Assembly: GCF_023065955.2 (NCBI RefSeq)
Contig: NW_026622997.1
Coordinates: 16,596,001-16,660,000, forward strand
Reading direction: 5' to 3'
Length of the DNA stretch: 64,000 nt
Source of the DNA: Ursus arctos
Taxonomy: Eukaryota > Chordata > Mammalia > Carnivora > Ursidae
The notes below the pieces were generated by a model, which saw only the letters and a list, made by a program, of their open reading frames with translations, was not told where the DNA came from and searched no databases. This document shows, piece by piece, positions 10,060 to 21,811 of the stretch (its first letter is position 1; every line of letters starts with the position of its first letter). Position numbers and translations under genes: made by a program.

Positions 10060-10908
10060 TGAAAACAAATATCTCCTTCCGTAGTGAGTTAGCACTGTCA
10101 TTTCCATTAAGTCCAACTATTTCAAAGACGATGATACTTTGTCCATTGGATCAATGCTTCTACGGAGAACACTGTTCCAGGGTCCAATCGCCCAATCACG
10201 GCCAGCAGGCGGTGCTCACACACAGACTAGAAAACTCTCCGTGGTCACATTCACTCTGATGCACAGGGCATCGTTCTCATTGTCTCAAACTCTTGCACAA
10301 CACATCGTGGCCTGCTTACTCGAAACTTATGTAATAGTTTGTCCAGTAACCTCTACAATTCAGATTTTTTGTTATTCTTCTCATCAATGCCTTGGTGGGA
10401 GTGATGTTAGCAATGTCCCAATACCGCTCCCATGACCAGGTCCATACCTACAGTCAATAATAGCTCACTAGGACCCATTCATGTGAGTTTTCAAGCATCT
10501 GATCTTAAACACGCATCAGCCAGGTTTCACCTCTCACTTTTTTATCTATACTTCTTGTCTATAAGGAGTGGCATATGCCGAAACACTACCTAATGCTCTT
10601 TTTTCCCTATTTCACTTGTATTCAACTTTCACATATTTCTTATTAAAAAATATGGCTAAATATTTGTCATTGCAAGCGTGAAGTGGATAAGTTTCTCTAT
10701 GTTTTCCTTCCTACTAGAGATCAGTTTCTTTCTTTTTTAATGTCATCGTATTTGGAACTATCATGCTGCCTTGTACTTAATATAAGCACATTTCTGACTC
10801 CTCTATGATTTGGTGGCTTATACCTTGAAAAGCACAATTCAAATGGAAAGATTGAAAAATGTGACCACACACACACACAAAATGTCTGAATATTCAAAAT
10901 ATCAGAAA
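10060..10908. other. Unassigned, partly unique DNA
   Basis: No gene recognised. The part at 10130-10460 has more CpG than its surroundings and no repeat match that I can see. It holds the CTCF-like motif noted separately. Short AC and AG runs follow near 10865-10880. Confidence 0.5.
10199..10218 (+). promoter_or_regulatory. CTCF-like motif (candidate)
   Basis: CGGCCAGCAGGCGGTGCTC resembles the CTCF core (GGCCACCAGGGGGCGCTA-type) with mismatches inside the G-run and at GCG/GTG. The match is by eye only and binding is unproven. Confidence 0.2.
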
Positions 10909-11193
10909 CAAAACAGATAAACATTTGGGAAGGGGGAATAAAAGAGAGAGAGAGAGAGAGAGAGACGGAGAGAAACAAGCCATAAGAGACTCTTAACACT
11001 AGAGAACAAACTGAGGGTTGATGGAGGGAGATGGGTGGGGGATGGGCTAATGGGTAATGGTATTAAGGAGGGCGCTTGCTATGATGAGCTCTGGGTGTTT
11101 TATGTAAGTGATGGATCACTGAATTCTACTCCTGAAACCAATATTGCACTGTATGTTAACTAACTAGAATTTAAATAGAAATTTTAAAAAATA
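10909..11193 (+). mobile_element. Carnivore LINE-1 3' end
   Basis: ATAAGAGACTCTTAACACTAG, ACAAACTGAGGGTTGATGG, GGGTAATGG, GATGAGCTCTGGGTGTTTTA, then AACCAATATTGCACTGTATG and GTTAACTAACTAGAATTTAA are typical of a carnivore LINE-1 3' UTR and tail. An AG microsatellite (10945-10965) lies within. A short ATCAGAAA repeat at 10901-10908 and about 11195-11202 may be the target-site duplication. The copy is heavily 5'-truncated. Confidence 0.85.
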
Positions 11194-11194
11194 C

Positions 11195-11830
11195 ATCAGA
11201 AAAAATTTTGAGAAAAATATTTACAACATATATGATCCACAGAAGATGATGTTCTTAAGAGATGAAGAGTTTGTAAATGTCTATTAAAAATATTAAAGCC
11301 CTAACAGAAAAAAATGGACAGTGAACTTGAACAGAATTTACAGAACTACAAGTAACAATGGATGTATTTCAAGAAAATATTTAATCTAGTTCTGACAAAA
11401 ATACAAATTAAAATGATCTTGTTCAAATTAGCAAAGAGTAATTCAATGTTAGTAAGGAGGGTTAGGACATGGCAAAGTCACACCTCACACATGGTTAGTA
11501 AAAACATATAACCGTTCTAGAAAGAAATTTTACAACTTAAAGCAAAAACATTAAAAATATTTATACCTTTTGACCAGTAATATGTCTCTGGAAATTATTG
11601 GAAACCAAGTCAAACATTATACATGTAAAGTTCATTCTGACATTATTTATTCCAACAAAATAGTATACACCACTAAATATCCAGTAACGCAGCATAATTT
11701 TTAATATACGTGTATTTTTAACATACATATGCAGGGCAAATAAAGGAAGAATATATATCCTATCTTTGACATTTTCTCTGGATGTAAAGTAATAGTTTTT
11801 GGTTTTAATTTGTACTTTTTTGTTTCTCAC
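11195..11830 (+). repeat. Possible old L1M ORF2 3' fragment
   Basis: Phrases such as AATACAAATTAAAATGATCTT, TGTTAGTAAGGAGGGTTAGG, ATTTATACCTTTTGACCAGTA and ACATTATTTATTCCAACAAA follow the order of the end of LINE-1 ORF2 in sense orientation. The segment is strongly diverged. Confidence 0.4.
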
Positions 11831-12013
11831 ACTTCGTAGAGAATTTCCCCTATTACTTTTATAATCAGAAAAAACACAGATTTAAAAGATCAACTTCATT
11901 GAGGTATAATTTCTGTACAATACAATGTACATAATTTAAGGGTAGAATTAACTGAGTTTTGAAAAATGGCATCCTAACGTGACACTCACCAGAATCAAGA
12001 TACAGAATATTTG

Positions 12014-12124
12014 CTTTTTTTTTTTTTTTCTTTCCAATAAGTTCTATGCCCAGCCTGGGGCTTGAACTCACAACCCTGAGATCAGGAGTTGCCTGCTGTA
12101 CTGACTGAACCAGCCTAGAGCCCC
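12014..12124 (-). mobile_element. Can-SINE, short older subfamily
   Basis: On the minus strand it carries GGGGCTCTAGGCTGGTTCAG and a CTCAGGGTTGTGAGTTCAAG block and ends in a long A-tail (poly-T 12016-12030) with no CT-rich part. ACAGAATATTTG at 12002-12013 and 12130-12141 is a perfect 12-bp target-site duplication within the host L1M. Confidence 0.85.
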
Positions 12125-12555
12125 AAAACACAGAATATTTGTAGTCAAACCTTTCTACTTTCATCCCCAACAACCCCCGGTTAGCATTCTGTCGCTATGA
12201 CTCAGTTTAGGCTCTCAAAAATTTCATGTAAATAGAATTAGTATGTTGTCTTCTGTGTTTCTCTTCTTCCCCTCAGCATAATTTTTTTAAGATTTAAACA
12301 CGTTGATATGTATACCATTAGCTTGTTTCTTCTTACTGTTGAGGAGTATTGATTTCAAAGATAACACAACAATTTGTTTATCAAATCAACTAATGATGGG
12401 TATTTGGGTTGTTTCCAGTTTGGAGTTATTATAAATAAATCTTCTAATTACATTGGCAGAAAAGTCTGTGAACATATGCTTTAGTTTTCTTGAGTAAATA
12501 CCTTGGAGCAGATTTTCTGGATAGTGAATATTTATTTAAAAATAAAAACAACTGC

Positions 12556-12745
12556 AGGAACACTGGGGTGGCTCAGTCAGTTAAGTATCTGCCTTTGGCT
12601 CAGGTCATGATCCCAGAGTCCTCAGTTCTGAGTAGCACATTGGGCTCTCTGCTCGCGGGGAGCCGGCCTCTCCTTCTCCTTCCTGCTCATGCGGTTTCTT
12701 GCTATCTCTCTGTCTCTCAAATGAATAAATGAAATCTTTTAAAAA
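12556..12745 (+). mobile_element. Can-SINE
   Basis: GGGTGGCTCAGTCAGTTAAG, CTCAGGTCATGATCCCAGAG, CTTCTCCTTCCTGCTC and CAAATGAATAAATGAAATCTT identify it. It is nested in the antisense L1M that spans 11.9-13 kb. A possible short duplication (AACAACTG / AAGAACTG) flanks it imperfectly. Confidence 0.92.
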
Positions 12746-13239
12746 ATTTAAAGAACTGAAAAGCAGTGTTTCTAAGTAGTTATACCAATTTATCCTCCCA
12801 ACAGCCATGTAAGAGAGTTTCAAATATTCTATACTCTCACTAACATTTGTTATTATCAGTCTTTTAAATTTTAGCCAACCTAGTGGTAAGAAGTGGGATC
12901 TTTTAATGATTCTTAGTCTCCGTTCATGTGCTTATTGAAGCTGTTCATCACTTCTATATTTTGAAAGTTTTATTAATACAACTTCAAATACTAAATATTA
13001 ATCGATGATAGGATGCTTGATTCACCAAAACCTTCATAAGTGATGGTTAGGGCATCTGATTGACATAAGAAAGAGAAAGCCAGGTTAACTTCATGGAATT
13101 CTTCTTACCGAGGAAGCTTAGTTATATATTTTGCTAAATTAACTGCATTCTTGGCCCTTTCTTGTTTCCACACCTCTTGTCAAGTGACTTCAGAGTTCTT
13201 CCTCTAAAGCAGGAGAACTTCTCCATCCCGTGTGCCTTG

Positions 13240-13600
13240 CTTTGACCTTCGGGATAACTGGAAGTGACAGTGGGCTAGTTCTGAGCCGAGACCTTAAGGA
13301 GCTTTGCATGTGGCAGCTTGCTGTCTCTTGTTTTCCCATCATCCCCATGACGCCATGCCCTGGCTAATCGGGCAGAAAATGAGACACATCTCGAACAGAG
13401 CTCAGTAGCTCATCATCTCGGCCACAGCCAGCCTGGATCACCCAACCTCCAGCAGGTGAGTGAGCTCCATCAGGATCAGCAGAGACTCTTGGTTAACCCA
13501 AAGCTGACCCCGCATGATAAACACCTATCACTGTGCCACAACAGAGTCTGGTGGTTGCTTGCTACGTAGGTAACTGAAACAATTACAGTGAGCTTTCTTG
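13240..13600 (+). repeat. Probable ancient interspersed repeat, unnamed
   Basis: CATGACGCCATGCCCTGGCTA, GAGACACATCTCGAACAGAG and the end CTTGCTACGTAGGTAACTGA..ACAG follow the order of a dispersed mammalian repeat ending in TTTGTTACGCAGCAATAGCTAACTGATACAG. I do not assign the family. A consensus-like CAG/GTGAGT donor at 13453-13461 lies in it and is probably fortuitous. Confidence 0.4.
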
Positions 13601-14585
13601 CACATAATGGAACACATCTATTATGCTTTGAAATACATTGAAAATAATCCCCCAAACTGTTGTTGTTTCCTTGGATACCATGGGAAGCTTGGGTGCTTCA
13701 ACGAATAGACAGACGTCTTCTGTATGTGTGATCACAGCATTGTTACAAAGGTTGTATAACACATCTAACACAAAGCAGGAAGAGCTGCCTTCAAGGGCTG
13801 GCATGCTGGTTTGTAGTCTCAAAAATCAATTTCTAAGTGAAATCCACAGAGACAATAAATCTGGATTCAATATAAATGTGTGCCAGTATGTGTAAATACG
13901 TGTGTGTGCTTGTATCACACACACACATCCTTATTAAGCACCTCAAAATATTTTTTTTAATCACGCACCCACCTGCAAAGAAAACCTTAATAAGTTCTAA
14001 GAAGTACAATTACACAGATTACTTTTTCCCATCTCATTACATTAACACCAGAAATTTATTTTTAAAAGGTTAAACCAAAGCATCGAATTACTTTTAAAAC
14101 TCTCCTAAAATATTTTTACACCAAGCAGAAGATAATTCTCACACATTATTAGTTAATGAGGAATATATACCTCCTAAACATAATAGTTTTCATCTAAAAC
14201 CAGACACCACATCCTGCTCGGTGATGAATACTTGATTTATCACAGTAATATCAGAAGCAAACAAAATGCACAAGGGCACCACCATTATTTATCTGGATTC
14301 TAAAAGTGAGACACCATACAGTAAAATAAACAAAAGAAGATATCGGTATTAGAAAAAATACATTTATCATGACTTGAAAGTAACACCATTTTCAATGAGG
14401 GTTATTCAAGAATACTGATAAAAAATATTTGAAGTAATAAAAAGTTAAATAAGGTAGCTCGTTAAAGCACAGACAAAAATAAGTGGACATCAGATAACCA
14501 AGCATAGCATTTGAATTCCTATCACTGGAAATTGATTAAAATCACCTTTTTACTGAAGAATAATTTAGAGGAATACTATCTCAGG
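13601..14585. other. Unassigned AT-rich DNA
   Basis: No gene or family recognised. A GT run then an AC run near 13901-13927 could fold back on itself. Confidence 0.5.
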
Positions 14586-14590
14586 TTTGG

Positions 14591-14632
<42 letters not shown>
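14591..14632 (+). repeat. GATA tetranucleotide microsatellite
   Basis: About ten uninterrupted AGAT units, followed by a decayed TAGATAGATACATAGGCATAG extension to about 14655. Uninterrupted runs of this length usually vary between individuals. Confidence 0.98.
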
Positions 14633-14633
<1 letters not shown>

Positions 14634-14659
14634 CGTAGATAGATACATAGGCATAGATA

Positions 14660-15435
14660 TGCCAGCATATAGATATACAGATATTTATATAACTTTAAAA
14701 TAATTATATCCTTCTTTGTGCCTATTTTTACTGTTGATCAATGCTATGAAGACTAGTAGAATTTAGGCAGGGCACAGAAATGAAGCGAAATGAAAAGCGG
14801 TTAAATTTTATTGTAATTTATTCCAATGCATACTATACCATGCATATCATCAACTAAGTAAGTGCTATAAATCGTTATCAACATTTCAGTTTATACTGCA
14901 GAGTCATTTGTACTGCGGTTGTAAAACCCCACGCTTGCATAATTATTTCAAGTAGTCAGTAATACTAGAAAGTATGAGAAGGCACCACAATTTTTTTTAA
15001 TGTGAATTATTTTAAAATATGCCTGTGGCTATCACAAGCACATGCATACACTCTGTTTACTCTGTGTGAGGGAGATGTTATTTTACTTTGGTCCCTATTC
15101 TTTTCACACAAGCTTTATACTTGGGCTGCATAAAAATCATGTCTCTGAGAAGCAATTTAACTTTGCAGTCTGACTTCCAAAAATGCTCAAGTATTGTATG
15201 TGACGGTGGTGAGATTCTTGCAACAAGACCACAGGTGGATGGACTGAAGTTCATCTTCTCTTGCTCGTTCAGCCTACTGTCTAGGAGAGGTGCTAATGAA
15301 CTCTGAAATGACCATATGTTTAATACAACCAGAAACACAAAAAGAGAAAAAGAATCCAAATAGCCTGCTCCCGAAAATCCAAGTGTCTGCTAGGCTCTAA
15401 AGACAACCCAATAGAAAGTAACAGATATCAATCAT
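14660..15435. other. Unassigned non-coding DNA
   Basis: AT-rich with no recognised gene. Opposite-strand frames overlap at 15078-15359, which is typical of chance. Confidence 0.5.
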
Positions 15436-15439
15436 TATG

Positions 15440-15668
15440 TCACAAACAAAAAATGATGTAAGTTTATGAAAAGCTGATCAACCTCACTAACAATAAGACA
15501 TGAAAATTAAGATGAGCTATAATTTTTGTCCACTAGATTGGATGAAATGTAAAAGACTGGTAATGTTCAGTACCAGCAATACAATAGGGAAATGACATTT
15601 TCATCAAATGCTGGTGGGTAGATAAGTTGTTACAACCTTGTATTGGATAGTTCTGCACGTGATAGAAA
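15440..15668 (+). repeat. Old L1M ORF2 fragment, left part
   Basis: GCTGATCAACCTCACTAACAATAAGA, AATTAAGATGAGCTATAATT and AAATGCTGGTGGGTAGATAAG follow sense ORF2 C-terminal DNA (CTCATTAATCATTAGGGAAATGCAAATCAAAACC...). It appears to continue beyond the SINE pair to about 16650. Confidence 0.5.
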
Positions 15669-15673
15669 AACCA

Positions 15674-15856
15674 GGGGTGCCTGGCTGACTCAGTTGAGCG
15701 TCCGACTCTTGGTTTTGGCTCTGGTCATGATCTCAGAGTCTGAGATCTAGCCCCACGTCATTCTGCTTGGGATACTCTCTCCCTCTCCCTCTGCCCCTTC
15801 CCCTGCTCTCTCTCAAATAAATAAATCAATCTAAAAAAGAAAAAGAAAAAGAAAAA
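15674..15856 (+). mobile_element. Can-SINE, first of a tandem pair
   Basis: GGGGTGCCTGGCTGACTCAG, TTTTGGCTCTGGTCATGATC, CT-rich DNA and CAAATAAATAAATCAATC end in an AAAAAG-repeat tail (15834-15856). A second SINE starts straight from the tail. Confidence 0.92.
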
Positions 15857-16037
15857 AGTGCCTCAGTCAATTAAGCAGCTATCTTTGGTTCAAGTCACAA
15901 TCTCGGGGTCCTGGGATCAAGCCCCACGTTGGGTTCCCCGCTGAGCAGGGAGTCTGCTTGTCTTCTCCCTCTACCCCTCCCCCTGCTCTCTCTCTCTTTC
16001 TCTAAAATAAATAAATAAATCTTAGAGGAAAAAAAAG
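15857..16037 (+). mobile_element. Can-SINE, second of a tandem pair
   Basis: It begins AGTGCCTCAGTCAATTAAG, lacking much of the normal GGGGCGCCTGGGTGGC head, then follows GGTCCTGGGATCAAGCCCCA, CT-rich DNA and AAATAAATAAATAAATCTT. It is fused to the A-rich tail of the first copy, a preferred integration site. Confidence 0.9.
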
Positions 16038-16039
16038 AT

Positions 16040-16650
16040 ACTTAAGACCTACCTTTCCTGACAGAAAATAACTATTGAATGGGGCATGAACTTGTGGCAG
16101 CTATACACTTTTGTGTGACATTTCGGTGGTATCTGCCAAAATTTAAATGCATAAATCTATAACAGTGTAATATTTCTTCCAGGAATTTAGGCTAGACATA
16201 CTTCCAGAAATACTGGAAAGATACAGGCTTCCTTGTACGTACTTCTGGGAGTATTTCCATGTATGTACACGTATGTGCATCTGTATATCTTTACACAGTA
16301 CTTCTGGAAATACATGTAATCATACCAGCATCATTAATAAAAAATTGGAAATAATATATAACTTACGTGTCAGTTAATGCATGTTAAATACTAAATATAG
16401 TATCAGGTACAATATGTGCTAAGTGAATATTTAGTGTTGTTTTGGGTTTTGGTGTAAATCTTTTGTTCTGTTTTTTTTTCTTTAATCTCCATCAATGTAA
16501 GATTAAAGCAATTGCAGACATCCACATATTGGAATACCTTGCAGCAATCAAAAAGAACAGCTATGTTTGCTGACACTGAAAGATGCACAAGATATATTGT
16601 TCAGAAAAGAATAATGTAAGTTTCTTAACAGTATGTGTAACATCATCTTA
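16040..16650 (+). repeat. Old L1M ORF2 end/3' UTR, right part
   Basis: TTAATAAAAAATTGGAAATAA (near 16334) and TTGGAATACCTTGCAGCAATC with AAAGATGCACAAGATATATTG (near 16529-16600) correspond to the LINE-1 ORF2 end (AATTGGAAACAACC..GGAATACTATGCAGCCAT..). Between them, TTCCAGAAATACTGGAA-like words repeat (16202-16315) and give local inverted structure. Confidence 0.5.
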
Positions 16651-16699
16651 TTTTTCTTTAAAAAGGCAAGGAAAATAAAGCTGAGAATATAACTGGGAA

Positions 16700-18430
16700 A
16701 GAGTTTAGGTTTTGATATTGCATTTTTTAAACAACACATAAGAGTTACTTTTTTATTCTTCTGGGTGATTCTAGATGTCCTCTTTGTTTTCAGTTGCTTA
16801 GTATGATGGGCATAGATAAGATGTGTTTTATATTTAACCTGCTTAGAGTTCTTAGCACCTCTTGCATATATAGTTTGATGTCTTTCATCAGTTAAAAATT
16901 CTCAGCCACTTCTCTTCAAGTAATAAGACTATCCCAATTCTCTTTCTTTTCTCTTCTGGTACATCAGTTGCACATGTTAGACCTTATTATTGTATCTTCT
17001 ATGTCTCTTTTACTCTTTTCTGTATTTTCTGACCTTTTATTTCTTTGGATATTTTCTTCCATCTTACCTTCAAGGTTCCTTATTCTATCTTTGCCATTTG
17101 CAATCAGCTGTTAAACCATCCAATGAGTGTGCAGATTACATTTCTCAGTTATGTAATCTTTCCTTGAATCTTTCTATAGTTTCCTCAGAATTCTCATTTA
17201 TTTATTTTAATGCCTTGAACATATATTATGTATTTTAAAGTCCCTGATAACTCCATTATCTGTATCTGGGTATCTATTTTTCCACTTTTTCTCTTGATTG
17301 TTTGGTTAAGTTTTGTCCTTTCATATGTTCATAATTTCTGACTAGACCCAAATATTCCCTATGAAAAACTGTAGAGGTGTTTTGAGACTCTAGATAATGT
17401 TACCTTTGTCCAGAGAAAATGTAATTTAGGTTCTGGCAGGCAGCTATGCTAGACACATTAGCAATCCAAGATTCACTTTTTTGATTAGGAATTGAGATGA
17501 TCTAAAATTGGGCTTAAGCCTCTATAAGGAATGTTCTATTTCCAGTATCCCAGCACCCCCTTTACCTTCAGATTGGAGAATTCCAACCAAAAGTCTGGGA
17601 CTTTGTGAACCACCCTCCTCATATTGGTGGACCTTGAATTCCAATTTTTATAACCTTACTCCTGTTGACAGCTCTACTCAGCTTCCCAACCTTTTGACAT
17701 AGCTTATTGTTTTGAAAATTGGCAAATGCTTTGAGAGACCAACTCTCTTATTCTGGCTTACTTTTTTGGGGGCAGGGGTTTGGAGTACACAAATCTTTGC
17801 TCTCCAGTTTTTCCACCTATTTTCAAAGAAGGTTTGTGAGAAACAAGTTAATATACCACTGGCAAATTACAAATCACAAGCAATGTTTTTTAAATTAAAA
17901 AGAAGAAGAAAAAAAGAAAATTCCATTAGAGCACATCACACTCTGAGTTAATATCTGACATCTATATAAAAATGAGACTGAGAAGTTTTAACAAGAACTC
18001 TACATTTAGAGATTATATTTTAGGAATTTGAACCCTAGAAAATGTGAGGGGAACCACTAAGCGCATAAGGTATAAAAAATGGGAAACTTGTCTTGAGCTA
18101 CTCCTTATCTTAAGATTAATCCCATTGGAAACTGAGATCTATTAAAAAGTTCCAAAGTGACCAAACAGTAGGATAGAAAATGAAATATCTGGGTTAAAAT
18201 GTCAACATGAAGCCAGACCATAATCTCCTTCCATTAATACTATTAAGGTAGTTATTGAATGCATTATTTTTTCTTAGCCATATATCTGGCAGACTATCAA
18301 TGTAGCTAATATAAGCAAGTAAAAAAAAAAAAAAAAAAAGTAAAACAATTATCAGCAGCAACCAAGCAAAGAAAGGGCAAATAAACTTAAAGAAAAAAAA
18401 AAGGCAACCAAGAAACTGAAAATTCTTTTG
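16700..18430. other. Unassigned, possibly old LINE-derived
   Basis: No gene. The part at 16890-17450 contains CTGATAACTCCATTATCTGTATCTGGG and CTTTTTCTCTTGATTG, which recall an antisense old LINE-1 segment but cannot be placed firmly. Poly-A runs occur at 18321-18339. Confidence 0.35.
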
Positions 18431-19970
18431 TGACTTCACATCTGACACCACAACTACCTCTCAGAGATCATATCAATGAACAAAATGTTATAAAATCTTG
18501 GAAATTCCCAATAATACCCATTTCCCATTTAGGCATGACCACACTGGCAGTAAACAGGTGAGTCAGGAAAATTCAAGGGAAAAAATTGTTAATGTAAGCA
18601 TTATGAACAGTATAAATATTAATTCATACTGTGTGGACAGAGTGGCCCCCCTTAACCATAAATAAAAGAAAAGGAGCAGCAATAAAAGAAGTCAGGAACT
18701 GAGGGACAGACAAAAATTTCCCATCAGTGCCTCATGTCACAGAAAAAGCTTTAAAAGAATATAAATATATAAACCAAGGATGCAGTTAAAATAATAAAAC
18801 CACATAATAAGAGGGAAAGGGAAATTTTTTTCCAGCCAAGGCAACAAATGGACAACAAAAAACTCCCCAACTACCTAGCTAATAAATAAATAAATTAGAA
18901 ACCTTAAGGAGCAGATTAACCATGGCTGAAAATTAAATTACTGATAAGGACAAAAGCTTTTGAGATAATTATAATAAATGCTACGGAAATGGGCAAACAG
19001 ATAAGATAATTAGAAAGAAGATAATAGATACAAAAGATAGACAAACACCATCTATCATGAAGATAGTTCCTATCCCTGAGGTAGAAAACAACAAATAAAA
19101 TAACCAAAAAAATGTTTAAAGATGTAATAGGTCTAGGTAATTTTCTGCTATCCTAATGTCCAACTGGAACCACAGAGTAATAATAATAACAATTATAATA
19201 ACGTCAGAGAGAACAAAGAAGAAAAACGTGTAACGTAATTTGAGAGGCTGAAAAGCAAATGGACCAATGGTAACCAATTTGGCAAATACAAGAAAGCCAA
19301 ATCTCAAGCAGTCAAGAGAGCTGAGGCTCAACACAGTTTGCTTTACATAAATCTCAAAAGGTGCAGAAGCCGGCAGCCTTAGATCCCTCTAGAACTGTGG
19401 GAAAAAGAAAGAGATGCCAAGCTGACCGAGAGAGTTTTTCTCGAAGAAGTTAGCTTCTTAGTATTCTTTCTCATTTCATTCTAAGCCTCGGGATATATTA
19501 TCTGGATACCTAGATTCAGTGGCTATATGCACACTGATTTCTAACTGCAGAGACCACCACTACCCCAGCTCCCCTGACTTTAGCTCCCAGAATGATGGTG
19601 TTTGGATGTTTATGTTCCAAGAAGGAGACTTGGGACACTAAGCAGTTCAAGAGGACATATTTAAAGACACCAATATTTGGAGATTCTCAAAAAAAGGCCA
19701 TTAAGGTCACCCTATAATGAAGCTCAAATACAACAAACCCAACCCATGAACTCAGTGCTTCCAGTCAGCTTTAGTAACTCATCTTAATCATAAACACACA
19801 ACCCAGAATTACAGGAACTAAAGGAAAACCTCTAGCATGAAAGAAGCAAAACAAACAAACCACCACCACCAACAAGAAATGAAAAAAGAAAAACCCAAGT
19901 CAGAAAAAAACTGGAAAAACTATGTAGGAAAAAAAAATCTTTAAAGATGCTATTACTAATACCCTCAGAG

Positions 19971-20171
19971 GGGGCACCTGGGTGGCTCAGTTGTTAAGCG
20001 TCTGCCTTCGGCTCAGGGCGTGATCCCGGCGTTATGGGATCGAGCCCCACATCAGGCTCCTCTGCTGGGAGCCTGCTTCTTCCTCTCCCACTCCCTCTGC
20101 TTCTGTTCCCTCTCTCACTGGCTGTCTCTCTCTCTGTCAAATAAATAAATAAAATCTTTAAAAAAAAAAAA
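19971..20171 (+). mobile_element. Can-SINE, panda-type young subfamily
   Basis: GGGGCACCTGGGTGGCTCAG, CTTCGGCTCAGGGCGTGATC, CCGGCGTTATGGGATCGAGC, ACATCAGGCTCCTCTGC and GGCTGTCTCTCTCTCTGTC are the derived features. AATACCCTCAGAG at 19958-19970 and 20174-20186 is a perfect 13-bp target-site duplication. Confidence 0.96.
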
Positions 20172-20383
20172 GAAATACCCTCAGAGATAAGGAAAACTAA
20201 TGCATCCTTGAAACAAGATTAGGATGCTCTTTAAAAAGGAGATTTCAAAGAAGCAAAAGCTTTTAGTAACAGAAATCTCAAGAACAAAAACTAAGAAATT
20301 CAATAGACAATTTGGAAAATATAAGTGAGGAAGTTCTCCATAAAATACTGCAGAAAGACAAGAGATTAAGAAAGAAGATAAGC

Positions 20384-20577
20384 GGGGCACCTGGGTGGCT
20401 CAGTCGTTAAGCATCTGCCTTCGGCTCAGATCATAATCTCAGGGTCCTGGGATTGAGCCCTGCATCGGGCTCCCCACTCAGCAAGGAGCCTGCTTCTCCC
20501 TTTCTTTCTGCCTGCTGCTCCCCCTACTTGTGCACACTCTGTCAAATAAATAAATGAAATCTTAAAAAAAAAAAAAA
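20384..20577 (+). mobile_element. Can-SINE
   Basis: GGGGCACCTGGGTGGCTCAG, CTTCGGCTCAGATCATAATC, GGTCCTGGGATTGAGCC, CTGCCTGCTGCTCCCC and CAAATAAATAAATGAAATCTT with a 15-base A-tail. It lies within the HAL1-like remnant, and no clear flanking duplication is seen. Confidence 0.94.
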
Positions 20578-20708
20578 GGTAAGAAAATCAGAAAGCCAAT
20601 CCATGATTCTAACACTGTAATAAAAGTCACTGCAGAAAGATAGACTAAAGACAAGTGAGCAGATGATGTCATCAATAAAACGATTTAAGAAAATATCCCA
20701 GAACAAAG

Positions 20709-20894
20709 GTGCCTGGGTGGCTCAGTTGGTTAAGTGTTCAACTCTCAGTTTAGGCTCAGGTCATGATCATGGGTTTTGGGATGGGCTCCGCATGGGGTTC
20801 CACATTCAGTGGGGAGTCTGCTTGAAAGAGTCTCTCCCTCTGCCCCTCCCCCTTCTCTCTGTCTTTTCAAATAAATAGATCTTAAAAAAAAAAA
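20709..20894 (+). mobile_element. Can-SINE
   Basis: GTGCCTGGGTGGCTCAGTTG, GCTCAGGTCATGATCATGGG, CTCTCCCTCTGCCCCTCCCC and CAAATAAATAG with an A-tail. A target-site duplication of about 21 bp with two mismatches (AAATATCCCAGAACAAAG / AAATATTCCAGAACAGAAG) flanks it at 20687-20708 and 20895-20917. Confidence 0.94.
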
Positions 20895-20929
20895 AAGAAA
20901 ATATTCCAGAACAGAAGGACATATATCAC

Positions 20930-21811
20930 CAATAAAAATTATGTTATGAAAAACAAATAACCTCATATAAAAGTGGTCTTCCAAAGAAGATATACAAATG
21001 GTCAACACATACATGAAAAACTCAACATGATTGGCTATCAGGCAGATGCAAATCAAAACCACTGTGAGATACCACAAAGAAGGATGGATAAAATCAAAAA
21101 GACAAGTGATAACAGGTATAGGCAGTGATGTGAAGAAATTGGAACCCTCATACATTGCTGGTAGGAATGCAAAATAATGTAGCTGCTTTGGAAAATAATC
21201 TAACAGTTCCTCAGAAGGTTAAATATAGAGTTACTGCATGACCCAGCAACTCTGTTCCTGGTATATACACAAGAGATTGGAAAACATATGTCTACACAAA
21301 CGCTTGTACATAAACTATAAATTCTTCACACTAGCTAAACTGTGAGAAAACCCAAATACCACCAGTTGATATTAAAACAATTGTGATATAATCGTGATAT
21401 TAAACAAATTGTGATATAAACATACAATGGAATATTATTCTGCAATGAAAATAAGGGAAATATTGATACATGCAGCAAAATGAATGTATCTTGAAAACAT
21501 CACGCTAAGTGAAAGAAGTCAGTCAGGAAAAGTTATAAAACTGTATGAACTCATTTATCTGAAATGTCCAGAAAGGGCAAATCCACAGAGCCATAAACAT
21601 AAAGTAGACTAGCGATGCCTAGTGCTGGGAGTTCAGGTTGGAGTTAGTGTTAATAGCTATGGGGTTTCTTTTGGTGGGTAATACAAATATTCTAAATTTG
21701 ATTATGGTAAAAATGGCACAATTCTTTGAATATACTAAAAAACATTTAGTTGTGTACTTTAAATGAGTGAATTGCATGGTAGGTAAATTATATTTCAGTA
21801 AAGTTGTTTAT
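20930..21811 (+). mobile_element. LINE-1 (L1MB-like) 3' end
   Basis: The order is typical: GGCTATCAGGCAGATGCAAATC, AACCACTGTGAGATACCAC, TTGCTGGTAGGAATGCAAAA, ATACAATGGAATATTATTC, CACGCTAAGTGAAAGAAGTC, GGGGTTTCTTTTGGTGGG, then a tail ATTTCAGTAAAGTTGTT. It ends without a long A-run. It interrupts the HAL1-like element. ORF2 is disrupted. Confidence 0.85.

Larger units (their letters stand above)
11884..12960 (-). mobile_element. Old LINE-1 (L1M) fragment hosting two SINEs
   Basis: AACTTCATTGAGGTATAATTTC, AATAGAATTAGTATGTTGTC, GGGTATTTGGGTTGTTTCCAG, ATACCTTGGAGCAGATTTTC and TTTTAATGATTCTTAGTCTCC follow the antisense order of L1M 3' UTR and ORF2 C-terminus. SINEs at 12014-12124 and 12556-12745 sit inside it and are therefore younger. 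The ORF2 frame is destroyed. Confidence 0.75.

Noticed and set aside
13453..13461. Perfect CAG/GTGAGT splice donor
   Set aside because: It lies inside a probable dispersed repeat with no matching acceptor or open frame upstream.
13901..13927. GT run followed by an AC run that could form a cruciform
   Set aside because: Short simple-sequence DNA; self-complementarity is expected from the composition and there is no further evidence.
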